Of a stretch of DNA of 64,000 nt, positions 32,989-43,569 are shown one piece after another; position 1 is the stretch's first letter; each line of letters opens with the position of its first letter. The position numbers and the translations under genes were made by a program. Source of the DNA: Dactylonectria macrodidyma (taxonomy: Eukaryota; Ascomycota; Sordariomycetes; Hypocreales; Nectriaceae). The notes beneath the pieces were generated by a model that was given only the letters and a program-made list of their open reading frames with translations, made no database searches and had not been told where the DNA came from. Location of the stretch: contig JAGMUV010000018.1 in NCBI GenBank assembly GCA_020744425.1, positions 1,364,001-1,428,000 of the forward strand. The letters are read 5' to 3'.

Positions 32989-35076
32989 ATGGCGACTCTC
33001 AATATCGTGGAAGCTACAATTGACGACCTTCAGGCTGCCTTATCACAAGGTGCCTTGACAAGCGTTGAGCTTGTCGCTCAATACCTCCGCCGCATTTCTC
33101 TGTATGACTGTCGCGGTATTGCCCTGAACTCCATCCCGGTCTTGAATAATCATCTGTTTGAAGAGGCCGCTGCGTCTGATGACTATCGAGCCTCCGGGAA
33201 ACCGGTGCGGAAATTGGAGGGGATACCGTACACCGTGAAGGATAGCTTCAAAGTCAAAGGCATGATAGCAGCTAGTGGATCGCCAGCGTTCAAAGACTTG
33301 GTCGCTACAGATGATGCATTTACTGTGAGAGCTATCCGGAATGAAGGAGGTGTTTTGATTGGGAGAACGAACATGCCGCCTATGGCATGTGGTGGAATGC
33401 AGCGAGGCATTTATGGACGAGCGGAAAGTCCGTATAACCCCGAGTATCTTGCGGCAGCTTTTGCGTCTGGCTCCTCAAATGGCTCTGCTGTATCGACAGC
33501 GGCTTCTCTGGGAGCGTTTGGTATGGGCGAGGAGACGGTATCTTCAGGGCGGTCGCCGGCTTCAAATAATGCCGTTGTCGCATATACTCCATCGAGAGGT
33601 TGGATATCCATCCGCGGCAACTGGCCACTCTACCCGACTTGCGACGTCGTGGTTCCTCATACACGGACGATGAAGGACATGCTAGCGCTACTTGAGGTCC
33701 TCGTTGCCGAAGATCCATCTACCAAGGGCGACTTCTGGCGCGACCAGCCCTTTGTGGAGTTGCCAAAGCCTTGGGGAGGCTCAGCGTCGCCGGCAACTTT
33801 TCAGCAGATCGCAGGCTCTACAACGCTTCAAAATCTCCGGTTTGCTGTCCCAGCTATGTATATAGGTGGCTCTCCTCCCGAAGGAGTTACCCCCGTCACA
33901 GTGAGCCCGGGAGTGATTCGGGCGTGGGAGGAAGCTAAGAGACAACTTGAGAGTCTTGGTGCCAAGATTGTCGTTGTTCCTGATTTCCCTGTCGTTACGG
34001 CATACGAGAATCCCGACCTCCTACCAAAAGATGCAACTCGACTTCCTGAAAATTGGCATAAGGCTGAAAGAGGGCCGATGGTTGCTCATGGATGGGATAT
34101 TTTTCTCTGCGCCAACGCAGATCCGAATATTCCCAACCTTGCTGCTGTAGATGAGTGGAATATCTACCCACAGTCTATGAGAACACCAGCTGAGATGGAA
34201 CATCTTCCGATTCAAAACACCATTCACTGGGGTGAGCTTCACAAGTGCCTCGGAGATACGACCATATATGAGGTCGAGGGCCTAAAAGTCGCCCTGGTTG
34301 CTCTTGAAGACTTACGCCGGCGGCTGCTGGATAATTACCTGACGCAGTTCAACTGCAACGGTTTCGTGTTTCCTGCTGCCGGTGACGTCGGCGCCGCCGA
34401 TGCTGAGGTGGATTATTCTAGCGCTGCCCACGCGTGGAAGAATGGAGTTTTCCTCAGCAATGGAAACAGGGCATTGCGCCACCTAGGAGTACCTTCGGTT
34501 ACAGTCCCGATGGGTATGATTGCGAACAAGCAGATGCCGGTGGGCCTCACCTTTGCTGGTCGGGCCTACGACGACGAAAATCTCCTCAGGTGGGCAAATG
34601 CGTTCGAGAAGAAAACGAATCTGAGAGCTTCGCCGTTGCGCACGCCGCCTCTGCAAACTGATACCATCGTGCTAAGAAGCAATGACAGTGCGAGGGCAAG
34701 TCGACCCCTGCTCGAGGTTTATGAATGCACCGCTTCTCCTGCCAACGAATCCGACTTCCTTCATTTGAATATCACTGGCATTCTGAATACTGGTCCAAAT
34801 GACAAAGAACAGGTTCTTGAGATGGATCCAGTGATTCAAATTACGGTTAATGGCGAAGATATACCACAGGAACAAATCAGCATTGGCTACGCAAAGGGGG
34901 ATACAGTCTGGGATAAGCCGATTCGATTCAGCAGTCAGATCACGATACCTAAGCCACTGGAACGAGACGAAAGAGAAAAGACAAGAGCGCCAGTTGCTCG
35001 TGACAAGACCATGGTTGTGGTCCTTGCGCGTTCTGCGCCCAATGGATATCCAGCTGGCTTTTTATCCTTAGTTTAG
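32989..35076 (+). CDS. Amidase-signature family hydrolase with extra C-terminal domain
   Basis: Single exon, 695 residues. The amidase-signature Ser-cisSer-Lys triad is in place: K84 in YTVKDSFKV, S162 in SGSSNGSA, nucleophile S186 in SSGRSPAS; the 24-residue spacing of the serines matches the family. The glycine-rich core is degenerate: GSSNGSA in place of GSSGGSA, and GEETVSSGRSPA in place of GTDTGGSxRxPA. The amidase fold ends near residue 545 (MPVGLTFAGRAYDDENLLRWA). About 130 extra residues follow, with beta-strand character (LLEVYECTASP, DPVIQITVNGED), unusual for the family. It is divergently paired with agmatine deiminase. Typical substrates are amides, carbamoyl or urea-type compounds; N-carbamoylputrescine is a possible but untested substrate given the neighbour. 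Confidence 0.87.
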   Translation: MATLNIVEATIDDLQAALSQGALTSVELVAQYLRRISLYDCRGIALNSIPVLNNHLFEEAAASDDYRASGKPVRKLEGIPYTVKDSFKVKGMIAASGSPAFKDLVATDDAFTVRAIRNEGGVLIGRTNMPPMACGGMQRGIYGRAESPYNPEYLAAAFASGSSNGSAVSTAASLGAFGMGEETVSSGRSPASNNAVVAYTPSRGWISIRGNWPLYPTCDVVVPHTRTMKDMLALLEVLVAEDPSTKGDFWRDQPFVELPKPWGGSASPATFQQIAGSTTLQNLRFAVPAMYIGGSPPEGVTPVTVSPGVIRAWEEAKRQLESLGAKIVVVPDFPVVTAYENPDLLPKDATRLPENWHKAERGPMVAHGWDIFLCANADPNIPNLAAVDEWNIYPQSMRTPAEMEHLPIQNTIHWGELHKCLGDTTIYEVEGLKVALVALEDLRRRLLDNYLTQFNCNGFVFPAAGDVGAADAEVDYSSAAHAWKNGVFLSNGNRALRHLGVPSVTVPMGMIANKQMPVGLTFAGRAYDDENLLRWANAFEKKTNLRASPLRTPPLQTDTIVLRSNDSARASRPLLEVYECTASPANESDFLHLNITGILNTGPNDKEQVLEMDPVIQITVNGEDIPQEQISIGYAKGDTVWDKPIRFSSQITIPKPLERDEREKTRAPVARDKTMVVVLARSAPNGYPAGFLSLV

Positions 35077-35127
35077 AATGGAATGTAGTAATACAGGCAA
35101 TCACTCATTAAGCCGAGCCGATTTGAG

Positions 35128-35535
35128 AATAGCGATGTTGGCGATATGGAGACCTTCTTTTCCAACCTCGAGAAGACCTGTGAAGACCTCGGCATTGATC
35201 CTTCTGAGATATGGAACGAACACGAGTGCGGAATCCGTGTTGGTTGCCTCCGAGAGCGAATCTAGGTCCTGATCGTCTGTACAACCCGTTCACAACGACC
35301 CGAAGTCGCTGACCCTTCCAGCCGCGAAACTTCCTCTCTTCTGGGATCCGGAAACGCTGTTGGAGGCATCATCCCTCCCTGGCTTATATTTAAGGCATTC
35401 CCAACGGAGTCATGAACAGAATCCGACTGTATGGACGATATGCGCTTTGTCAAGTCAATGACGAGCCTCAGAAACCTTGATATCTACTTCGAATGTCTTG
35501 GGATCTCCCTAGAGGAGTTAGTTGGCTGTGACTAG
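35128..35535 (+). mobile_element. Relic of a pogo/Fot1-type DDE transposase
   Basis: About 400 bp with the signature of the DDE_1 transposase core of fungal Tc1/mariner (pogo/Fot1) elements. One frame reads LGIDPSEIWNEHECGIRVG and CLRERI, then a TAG stop (35265 region). It continues with TTRSQRPEVADPSSRETS, LLGSGNAVGGIIPPWLIFKA and FPTES, followed by TGA. A weaker trace (DDMRFVKSMTSLRNLDI) follows. Family members usually have a NMDExG motif where this copy has NEHECG. No terminal inverted repeats, N-terminal HTH or C terminus remain. CAG-to-TAG type changes would fit repeat-induced point mutation. It lies between the convergent amidase and homeodomain genes. Confidence 0.6.
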
Positions 35536-35752
35536 TGATTATGGGATCTAAGGAGACCGTATCACTGACATAAGTAGCCACCGAAGTCTCAGCCTGAGGC
35601 GAAGATATATCGACTTCTTATTATCGACGGTTTTACAGGCCATACCGGCTTCAACTTCGCCACTTCTTGTGTTATGTTGGATGTCGTCTTTCGCACCTTG
35701 TAGAATGGATTCCAAGGGCTTAAGGAATGGGCTGCTGTCCACATTAAGCCTG

Positions 35753-38700
35753 CTAGGTAGGCTGCGGATCTGGAGGGAGAATGCCGACTTCACGCTTAAA
35801 GCGCTGCAGCCATTCATCGTTATCGGCAGCCGTCTGGTTCCAAGGGTCATCGCTAGCAGGGCGTCAGCACGGCCGGGACACGGGTCGCGCCAGGGCTTGC
35901 ATACCTATCGAACAGTATCCATCTAGCTTGATGCTGGATTTCTGCGTCGGTTGGGACGTGTCGGTTCGGGTTCTTGGGCGACATGGTCGACATGACGAAA
36001 CGTGTCAGGTCCTGTGCCAGGCGACGGTAGCAGTTGGCATCGTTTATGAAGAACGTCATTTTCATCATGGCCTCGAAGTTCCGCGGGCTCCTTGTCGGGC
36101 GGACATCCCGGACAGTATCATTCAAGACAAGGTCGCTAAGTTGCTGTGGCTGAGCTCCCTCCGTTGTTATCGCAAGAAGGTCAGCAGAAGTGGCTTCTGC
36201 CGTGCCCATGATGTTGTTGCCGTGGCGCTGCCTGAAGGCCTTCAGCCAGTCGGCGTTGTTTGCAGCGGTATGATTCCAGCCATCGTCAAATCCATAGATA
36301 GCTTTGCGAGCTTCCCGCTCCAATTGCTTATCGGATGGCTCGATGCCTGTGGCTCGGTGGGCTGCAAGGTACCCACCAAGGGAACTTTCGAGTCTGCTAT
36401 AGCTGTGGATGGTTGAGCCTGGATTTCTGGCACCCGTCAGAAACGAGCCATGATCATCGCTCTTAGGAAGATGAGCTCGTTGTCGGAAGCCAGAAAGCCA
36501 TGCGGCCGATGACATGATGAGTCTGACGAGCCAATTAGCAGTAGAATCAGACGGCGTTATCGAGACGTCCTCGATGCGACTGATGATACAACAACACTCT
36601 TCTTGTAGCTCGACATCTGTTATAGTTTGGTCAAGCAAAGTCTTTGCCCGGACGAACTCATCAAGATGTAACTCCAGCGGACACTGCTCGAACATGTTGT
36701 CCTTTCCGTTGATCTTGAGGACACAGAGCCTGTTTTCGGCGCCCTGTCGGAGAGGTGCGAACCGGGCTTGCCTGGTGATATCCTCGGACGCCATGAGGAG
36801 GTCCCGTAGCCAAGAGCTCTCAGTTGAGATGTCTCGCAGGGATGATACCTCAGAGGAGAAGATGATACGGCAGGCATCGAGCTGCATTTCCTTGTCGCTC
36901 GGCAAGCTTCCCATCTCCTCCTTGTAGTTAACCATAAAGTAGCCTAGTTCGATTGTGATAAGCTCATAGGCACTCCGAGGAGACTCAGTTGGAGCGTCGC
37001 TTGCAGTGAACGGGAAGGTCGAATTTCGTTCCATCTCAATAAGATCTACAGCCAAAAGTTAGACTCTACCACCACGAGTTTCGTTGGGTTTCCTTACACG
37101 GTGGGATAGCACTCTCCAGCATGTCGAGCACAGGCGCGTCGAAGCCCCAGTCCCCTTTCCAGTCAGCCATAGTTCTGCCGCTCTTGTAGTGCTCTCCTAG
37201 GTGCTCTGCACGGACCGGCCAGCTATTCATCGTGATGCCGCAGAAACCACATCTCGACCGGATCTCCGAGGCGGTGATCCTCCACGTCTTCATGCACCAA
37301 TCAAGGAATTGGACGTTGTGGACGAGCTTCAGATGCTGGTTAAGGTGGTCCTTGCGATAAAAGGTTTTCTCCTCAAGATGCCTCGCCTTGCAGGTAGAGT
37401 AGTTATGGCTCTTTATGTGAGCGTCGTCCGGGTCAACCTTGCCACAGAAAACGCAGCAGACTTGGTTTGTCCTAGGGTTAATGACTTGAGGCCCATCAGG
37501 TGCGCATACCCACCGTTCCAGGGATAGATGGAGCGATTTCTCGTGTCTCTGCCAGTCGTGCTTGGTTCTAAAGGTTTCCGAGCAAAACGTGCACTGATAT
37601 GGCTTCGGGGGAGCAATAAGCGACGTGTTCACGTCTCGCTTGGGCGGGGCTCTCCTTCTGCGACGACGATGACTGCGTGACTGGTTCATTGATCTGAAGG
37701 AGCTGCCTGAGTGAGAGTACGCTGAGGCGAATGACCCACCGCTGGATGTACCGGCGCTGCTAGGGGATGTGGTGTTTCCAAGAGAGCGGTTCGAGTCTTC
37801 ATCAGCCAGGGCGGAGCGGCATGGCCTGTCCAGACCAGGAGAACTGTCCCAGCTGGAGGCGACGGCCCGGGCAATGGCGGAGACAGAGGCTGGTTCGTTC
37901 TCAGGCGGCGAGTCAACCCAACGTTGCAGGGGGTTTGTATTGCTCTCTAAAGCTGGCGTTCCAGGTCGGCGAGGAATGTTCATTGGCCCTGTCTGGTTTC
38001 TGCCAGTATGAGAGAAGGTAGACCTCTGGGGCTGGGTCTTGCCTTTGCGGCGAGCATTGGTAAGCCAGTTGGAGATCTGAGTCTTATTGAGACCGGTCTG
38101 ACGCTGGAGCAGTGCCTTCTCTTCCTCGGTAGGGTAAGGGTGCCGACTATGTAGGATCAGCCATTTCTTGAGAATCCGGACAGATTCTCGAGAGAAGCGA
38201 GTGCCAATTTTGGCGGGAAGAGCGTTCGTGTGTAGACCTAGAGCCGTGGTTGTGTTCTCTGTGACCGAGTCCATAGCAGGTAATGATTGTGGTGTCTCGA
38301 ACAAGCTGGCGCCTAGAAGGCCAACGGCAGCGACATTGTCGGAAGGTTGCAAGTTCGGATGCCGTGAGTTGACGGGGAGGGCCAAGCCATGCTGGAGTTG
38401 GGGCAGACCAAAGTCGTACTCGTATTTAAACGCAACACAAGAGGCACAATAGCCCCTATCCTGGTCCTCTTGTATCCTCTGAGAGGCGGCGCCTCCGATA
38501 GAGCAGCTAATGCAAGGCCTATCTGGATTGGACGAGACAAGTTCGCTGGAGTTAAGTGAAGGAAGATTCGAAGCTGCATCAGCAGCTTGGAACGAGGCTG
38601 AACCAGTAAGGTAGGGTGATGAACCGACAGGGGAGTTATCGGTTGCTGAAGAATAATCCTGGCCATTGAAGTGTATTAAGGCCCAGATATTGAAGTCATC

Positions 38701-38826
38701 ATCATCAACATTGGCCAGGAACAAGTCTGTGTCTAGGTTAAGAGGGGACCCCTGTTCTTCTGCGACGGTCCGGTTGGGGGAGTCGACGGCCCTGTGCCAA
38801 TGGAAAATCTCATCCATCTCGTGCAT
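35753..38826 (-). CDS. TALE-homeodomain / C2H2 zinc-finger transcription factor
   Basis: Minus-strand exons 38826-37098, 37045-35905 and 35852-35753 give 989 residues. The last intron (GTATGC to CTAG) is chosen because the join yields WILFDSDDPWNQTAADNDEW, matching an internal repeat. An acidic N terminus precedes a CISC...CASC pair (about 105-130) that may bind zinc. A TALE-type homeodomain follows (about 207-263): HPYPTEEEKALL holds the three-residue loop extension and ISNWLTNARRK is helix three. An Arg-rich tract and C2H2-like fingers follow (YQCTFCSETFRTKHDWQRHE; CVFCGKVDP...H; CGFCGITMNSW...H). The C-terminal 400 residues hold four diverged copies of a helical unit (LPSDKEMQLDACRIIF, VELQEECCCIISR, PSDKQLEREARKAIY, PTDAEIQHQARWILF), each ending near a WL(x)2F-type segment. 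Start alternatives lie three codons apart. Confidence 0.85.
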
Positions 38827-39447
38827 AAGGCAATGGCCAAGAGGGGCTGCTCCTCATGTGAAATGGTGAAGGAGAAGGCAGTAGCGGGGAAAGCACCGGG
38901 TGGGGTCGCGCCAGAACGAGGGAGACGGAGTACCAGAATTAGAAGAAGCTCCGAACACGTAGGGCGTGGCTGATTACGGCTGATGGGCAAACGAGTGCCT
39001 TGGGGCAAGGGACATGAGTCGAAGAAGTTGGAGGCTCTCTGGAGTTGGCAACAAACCTCAAGAGGAGGAAAGCATTCCCCTTCGGTGAATCCAGCCAATC
39101 CGTATCTCAGGATGCTGATTGGTCACGCCTTTGTGTTAAAAATAAGTGGAGCATCTGCCGATCGGCCGCTGGCTGTCTTGGAAGGAGATTCTACCGTACT
39201 AATGCAGGATTGTTGCGTAAGAATCTTCACCTCACGGGGAGTAATAGATACACAGTGACGCAGCATTCAGTACAAGGCTACAGTTTAGAGGCCATATAGC
39301 CTATGGCGGATTTATCGCCAGCTATATGCCTAGGAAGCGTTAGACGGCACGGCATCTGATTCTTGCTGAGGAATTTCATTCTGGGTCAAGTGGATGTATT
39401 TGAGCTTGACTGGCTACAGGGCCTGGGCAGCTTCCTCGGCTGTCAAC
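38827..39447. other. Intergenic region upstream of the homeodomain gene
   Basis: Promoter and leader region of the homeodomain gene, reaching to the 3' end of the fumarylacetoacetase-family gene. No additional gene is supported. Confidence 0.4.
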
Positions 39448-40462
39448 TTACTCTTTACTCTTCACGTCTTCAACCTTGTTGACACAGCTGCCTACACCTT
39501 CCAAGCTGACCTCAACAATGTCCCCGTCCTTGAGCCACAGCGGTGGCTTTCTAACCTCGCCCACACCCTGCGGTCTACAACCGATTAGCGAGCTTCACGT
39601 AGCTTGGGAGACCTAGTACTTACGTTCCAGTGAAGATGATATCGCCCGGCAAGAGTGTCGTGCCCTGACTCAAGAATTCGATGGTCTTTGCCACGCTAAA
39701 GATCATATCCCTAGTATTGCTCTCCTGCACCGTCTCCCCGTTGATCTTGGCCAATATCTTCAAGTTCTGCGGATCCTTGATAAGCTTCGAGCTCACGATA
39801 CCAGGGCCAAACGGCGCCCAGCCATCAAAGCCTTTGCCGAAACCCCATTGGCTTCCTCCCCGCCTCAGTTGCCACTCGCGATGGGAGACGTCATTGCCCA
39901 CGGCGTATCCAGCAACATATTCCAGCGCCTTCGACTCAGGCACTTCACTTGCTTCCTTGCCGATGATAGCGACAAGCTCGCATTCGTAGTCTACGCCTTC
40001 GACTTGTTTGGCGATTGGGGGTATGGGGATAGTATCGAAGGGGCCATTCAGGGAAGTTTTAGGCCTGAAGAACAGAACAGGGTATTCGGGAATAGGCGTG
40101 CCGGTTTCGCGGGCATGTTGCTCGTAGTTGAGGCCGAGGCAGCGGACTGTCTGGACATCTTCGCGGGCGAGAGGGCTGAGGAGCAGACGGACGTCCTGGA
40201 CACGTTAACTTAACATCAGTTCGATCAGAGAACAGAGATGCTCACGGCAACTTGATCAGTAACCTCGTGCTTGCCCCATGGACTGCCGTGGAGAACTCTA
40301 GCTTGAGCTACCTTGCCCACGTCTGCCACCCCGGACGGAAGAATGGCATCACCGTAGTAGACTCTCCCGTCTTTAGCAAGGAATCTTATTAATCGCTAGA
40401 TCCGGTTAGAGTCACGCTTGCACAGACAAAAAGACGATAAGGCATACGGAGAATGAGGCCAT
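39448..40462 (-). CDS. Fumarylacetoacetate hydrolase family protein (FAHD1-like)
   Basis: Minus-strand exons 40462-40448, 40395-40246, 40195-39624 and 39574-39448 give 287 residues. The first exon is only 15 nt (MASFS) and joins to RLIRFLAKDGRVYYGD, the usual start of the family. The catalytic region reads CLGLNYEQHARETG, PVLFFRPKTSLNGPFD, VDYECELVAIIGKEAS (metal-binding acidic residues) and GYAVGNDVSHREWQ. The end reads LPGDIIFTGTPQGVG and WLKDGDIVEVSLEGVG. Members act on 2-oxo acids: fumarylpyruvate or acylpyruvate hydrolysis, oxaloacetate decarboxylation, or 2-oxo-pent-4-enoate type steps. The neighbouring aminotransferase and monocarboxylate-type transporter genes suggest work on 2-oxo acids from amino acids. 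The exact substrate cannot be assigned. Confidence 0.9.
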
Positions 40463-40878
40463 TTTGTCCGACTTGAGGTAAACGAGACTGAAGATGGGGA
40501 AAATTGCACTCGCTTTTCCTTGGCTATGGGTATTGGGGGGGCATCCAGCAAATTATAATACTGCAACGAGTCTAGTCAGCGGGGCATTACACAAGGGCGT
40601 GCTGTATGCAAGGGCGCATTTTACTCAAGATCAACTACTACGCGAGGGCGTGTGTGACGCGACTACAATTACTGTACAGCAGGGCGGGACTACACAAGGG
40701 CGTAAACTACGCAGAACGGGTGCTCCTCTAGCGAGCGCCCTTACTCATTCCGGGGTTCTCTCATCCGCCTCGATACTATCCCTCAGCTTCGCTCGTCAGT
40801 CTCCCCGCGTCTTCCCCCGCGTTTCTCCAACCAGAATCCCCGATCGTTCCAGAGTATCTAGTTCTGCGAGATCGCTCA
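40463..40878. other. Intergenic region with ACAAGGGCGT repeats
   Basis: No gene. Contains a diverged repeat set (listed separately) between the FAH-family start and the permease relic. Confidence 0.4.
40581..40715. repeat. Dispersed TTACACAAGGGCGT-type repeat
   Basis: Several irregular copies of a motif like (T/C)TACACAAGGGCGT: GCATTACACAAGGGCGT, TGCAAGGGCGCA, ACGCGAGGGCGTG, ACTACACAAGGGCGTA. The reverse-complement form (ACGCCCTTacgtag) recurs at 43801-43905, about 3.1 kb away. Confidence 0.6.
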
Positions 40879-41265
40879 TTGAATGAACTTCGGTACCGTC
40901 TCAGCCTGGTGTACAGCTCTTGGATCGGCTTCATTCTTAACTGCCTCATTGTCATCGAACAGTTCTGGACCGGTTTTGCGCCTGTTGACTATGGGTCTAT
41001 GTCCGGCGACCAGCGCGCCGAGTCATGGTTCCAAGGTTGCCTGTCCCCGATAATCATCATCGTAATGTATGTCACCTTCGAGTTCTGGGACAAGGCGGCC
41101 ATCTGGCGAACTATTCATATCGATCTTGTCACTTAGCGGGCGGGAGCTTAATCTCCCGCACCTCATGGAGGAGGAGAGGATGGACAGGCAGCCGTGGTCG
41201 ACTTGGAAGCGGGTTCGCAAATGCCTTTGTTTATTTGCCGCATGTTGGTTGTGTGACCTACTTTT
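40879..41265 (+). pseudogene. 3' relic of an amino-acid permease gene
   Basis: The frame from 40879 encodes 85 residues resembling the last two transmembrane helices of a fungal amino-acid permease (SSWIGFILNCLIVIEQFWTG; PIIIIVMYVTFEFWDKAAIW; then HIDL). It stops at 41136. The next part of the permease tail continues in a different frame (SGRELNLPHLMEEERMDRQ, then PWSTWKRVRKC), so a one-base shift separates them. The roughly ten upstream helices are missing: upstream sequence is repeat-rich with no permease similarity that I can see. The relic therefore looks truncated at its 5' end and frameshifted. Both frames match the order expected for such permeases, which makes the identification reasonable. 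Confidence 0.65.
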
Positions 41266-41913
41266 ATGGTAATGATAGAACGGAACAAAAGAAGACGCGT
41301 TGGAATGTATGCAGAGCCCGAGACAGTTTTTACGGTTGTCGGTACCAGAACAGTAAGAATCAATTAGGAAATTAGTCTTGGAATGTTGACTGAATGCTTT
41401 GAAAGGTACTACTTGATTCAATCCTCTTCCAAGACAATATATAAGTCATAGCTTCTCAAGTCTGCTCCAATGTTTCATCGTGTTTGGTTTTTGTGTGCGC
41501 TGCAGTTTCCGTATTTTGTTGTGGCGAGCTGCATTCAGGAGAAGATCTACTGTTGGCCTGCACGTGGCCAAGGTCACCTGCGAATCCAGACGACCCGTAT
41601 ACCAAGGCCGACTTTTGAGAGCCTCTCGAAGGAGAGGTGAGCAAGCTAATTAGGATGTAGTTTCACGACCTCCTCTTGATATTTTACTAGTATAGAGAAT
41701 ACATATTTGCCAAATAGGTCTCGGGCAGCTTGCTACTACCCTTTGGCGTGTGTCAGTCTTATGGACTTGGATCAGCCAGGGATAACGGGGATCTCTTCAT
41801 CCCACCATCGAGGGGTCACGGCAATGTGTATCAAGGATTTCTTGGTTTTACAAAAAAAGCCCAGAGTATCTGTTCAAGCTGTCATCGGACCACATGCCGC
41901 GATGCCCCAAATG
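41266..41913. other. Intergenic region
   Basis: Between the permease relic and the 3' end of the aminotransferase gene. I see no supported gene. Confidence 0.4.
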
Positions 41914-43569
41914 CTAATTGCTAATTGGACGTTCTGCTGCTAACCCGAAGCTTGACCTCACCGCATCGCCAAATCGCCGAATAGCCTCATGGATCTTGTC
42001 AGACGGCGCAGCCGCGAAGGTAGTGCGGAAGAAGAGAGTGTCATGTTTCTCGTCCTTGTTGGCGTAGAAGAAACTGCCCTTGATCACCAGTGCACGATGG
42101 TCGATGCTAGACATGAAGATCTCATGCTCAAGCTCAGTGATGGTCTTTGACGAGGCATTCGGGTGCTTTCTCCAGTCAATTTGGAGCCAGTGCTATAGGG
42201 CTAGGGTCAGCATAAAGGCGACTACAAAGATGCGAACATGACTCACAAACATGCCCGCGACTGGCGGCTTCCAGCTCACCACCTCCTTGGGCAGCCATTT
42301 CTCACAAGCATCCAAGATGACGTCGCGTCGCTGGGTATAACCCATGCGGATATGCACCAGCCAGTCCAGGTACCCTCCGTGTCCCCAGTGTTCATCTAGC
42401 AGCTTGAACAGCATGAGCTGTGACACACCGCTGGGGCCCTGCGTACCCACTTCGGAATGCCTAGTATATCTTTCTACTATCTGCGCGCTGGCTGTGATCC
42501 AGCCACATCTAGTGCCCGGCGCGAGGACCTTGGAGAAAGAATCCATCCGCAAGACCCGTCCATCCACGTCCAAACTAAGATAGCTCGGCAGCAGACTTCC
42601 CAGGAACTCGGCGTGAGTCGCTGGGGGAGGAACAACTGGTGAGCCTTGGCCAGCATACGGCTGCATCTGAAGGAAGTAGTACGGCTCGTCTTCAACAATG
42701 TACAGGTTGTGCTTCTGCGCGACGGCATAGTTCTTCTTGCGTCGTTGGAGACCTTGGGTTGCACCTGTTGGGTTCTGGCCGGTTGGTACGGTGTACAAGA
42801 CACTCGGCTTCCGAGCTCCGTTGCGCTTCAGAGGATCCCAGTTCGTCAAGACTTCGTCAAGGCTGTCGGGCAGCAGGCCTTCAGCGTCCATCTTCACGCC
42901 TGCAATTTTGATGCCCATTGGGGTAGCGGATTCGATGGCCGTTGAGAATGTGTATTCTTCAGACAGGATATAGTCGCCGGGCCGTGTGAGCATGCGCATT
43001 GCAAAGTCCAGACCACACGTGGAACCAACGGTCATGGTGCATGCCCAGTCCCAGTATGGAGGGTCGTGGACAAGTTCGGTATGCTCCGTGATCCAACGTA
43101 ACAGTTGTGCCGAGCCATGTCCCTGGCCATAGTTGAACGCCGTTGAGATGTCGAAAATAGAGGTGCCATGGGCCTGGTCATGTTTACCCGCCTTGAGGAG
43201 AACCCCATGCTCGTGCATGTCCTGCTCGGAGAAATGGCCAACCTGGGGAACTTTGAAATGGAGCTCATCCCACGGGAAGTACTCGCTGGGAGGTAACCCG
43301 CCGCCTAGAGAGATCATGCCAGGTAGGTGCAGGAAGCCAGCTGCATACTTGAGCGAGTTGCCGGCACGCCCGGCTGACTCGTCGCTCAAGATGTGATCCC
43401 ATCTCTTGGCAGGGGGCTTGTGGCTGTGGTCGCGGTTGGTAAATGTCTCGCTCTTCGCCGGCGCTGCGGTTCCCCATTGCGACTTGTCCATGTTCTTTCG
43501 ACGGCCCTTGATGTTGTTGATATCCAATGGCAGCCCGTTGGCGTCGGTTGCAGCAGATGGAGGCGTCAT
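41914..43569 (-). CDS. Aromatic-type aminotransferase (ARO8/kynurenine aminotransferase-like, class I/II PLP)
   Basis: Minus-strand exons 43569-42247 and 42192-41914 give 533 residues. Starting 12 codons upstream at 43605 is possible. The 54-bp intron uses GTGAGT/TATAG and joins VAGMF to HWLQIDWR. PLP-enzyme marks are clear: GMISLGGGLPPSEYFP, FNYGQGHGSAQLLRWI, MTVGSTCGLDFAMRM, YTVPTGQNPTGA, IVEDEPYYFL, and the cofactor lysine in MDSFSKVLAPGTRCGW. The N-terminal DINNIKGRRK and an end with GSFFYANKDE agree with fungal aromatic/aminoadipate aminotransferases. The reaction moves the amino group between an aromatic or similar amino acid and a 2-oxo acid. It is divergent from an MCT-like transporter gene, about 0.5 kb apart. 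Confidence 0.9.

Noticed and set aside
35853..37055. 400-codon frame as an independent gene downstream of the homeodomain gene
   Set aside because: A GTAAGG donor at 37097 and TAG acceptor join it in phase to the homeodomain exon, and a further intron adds the last repeat.
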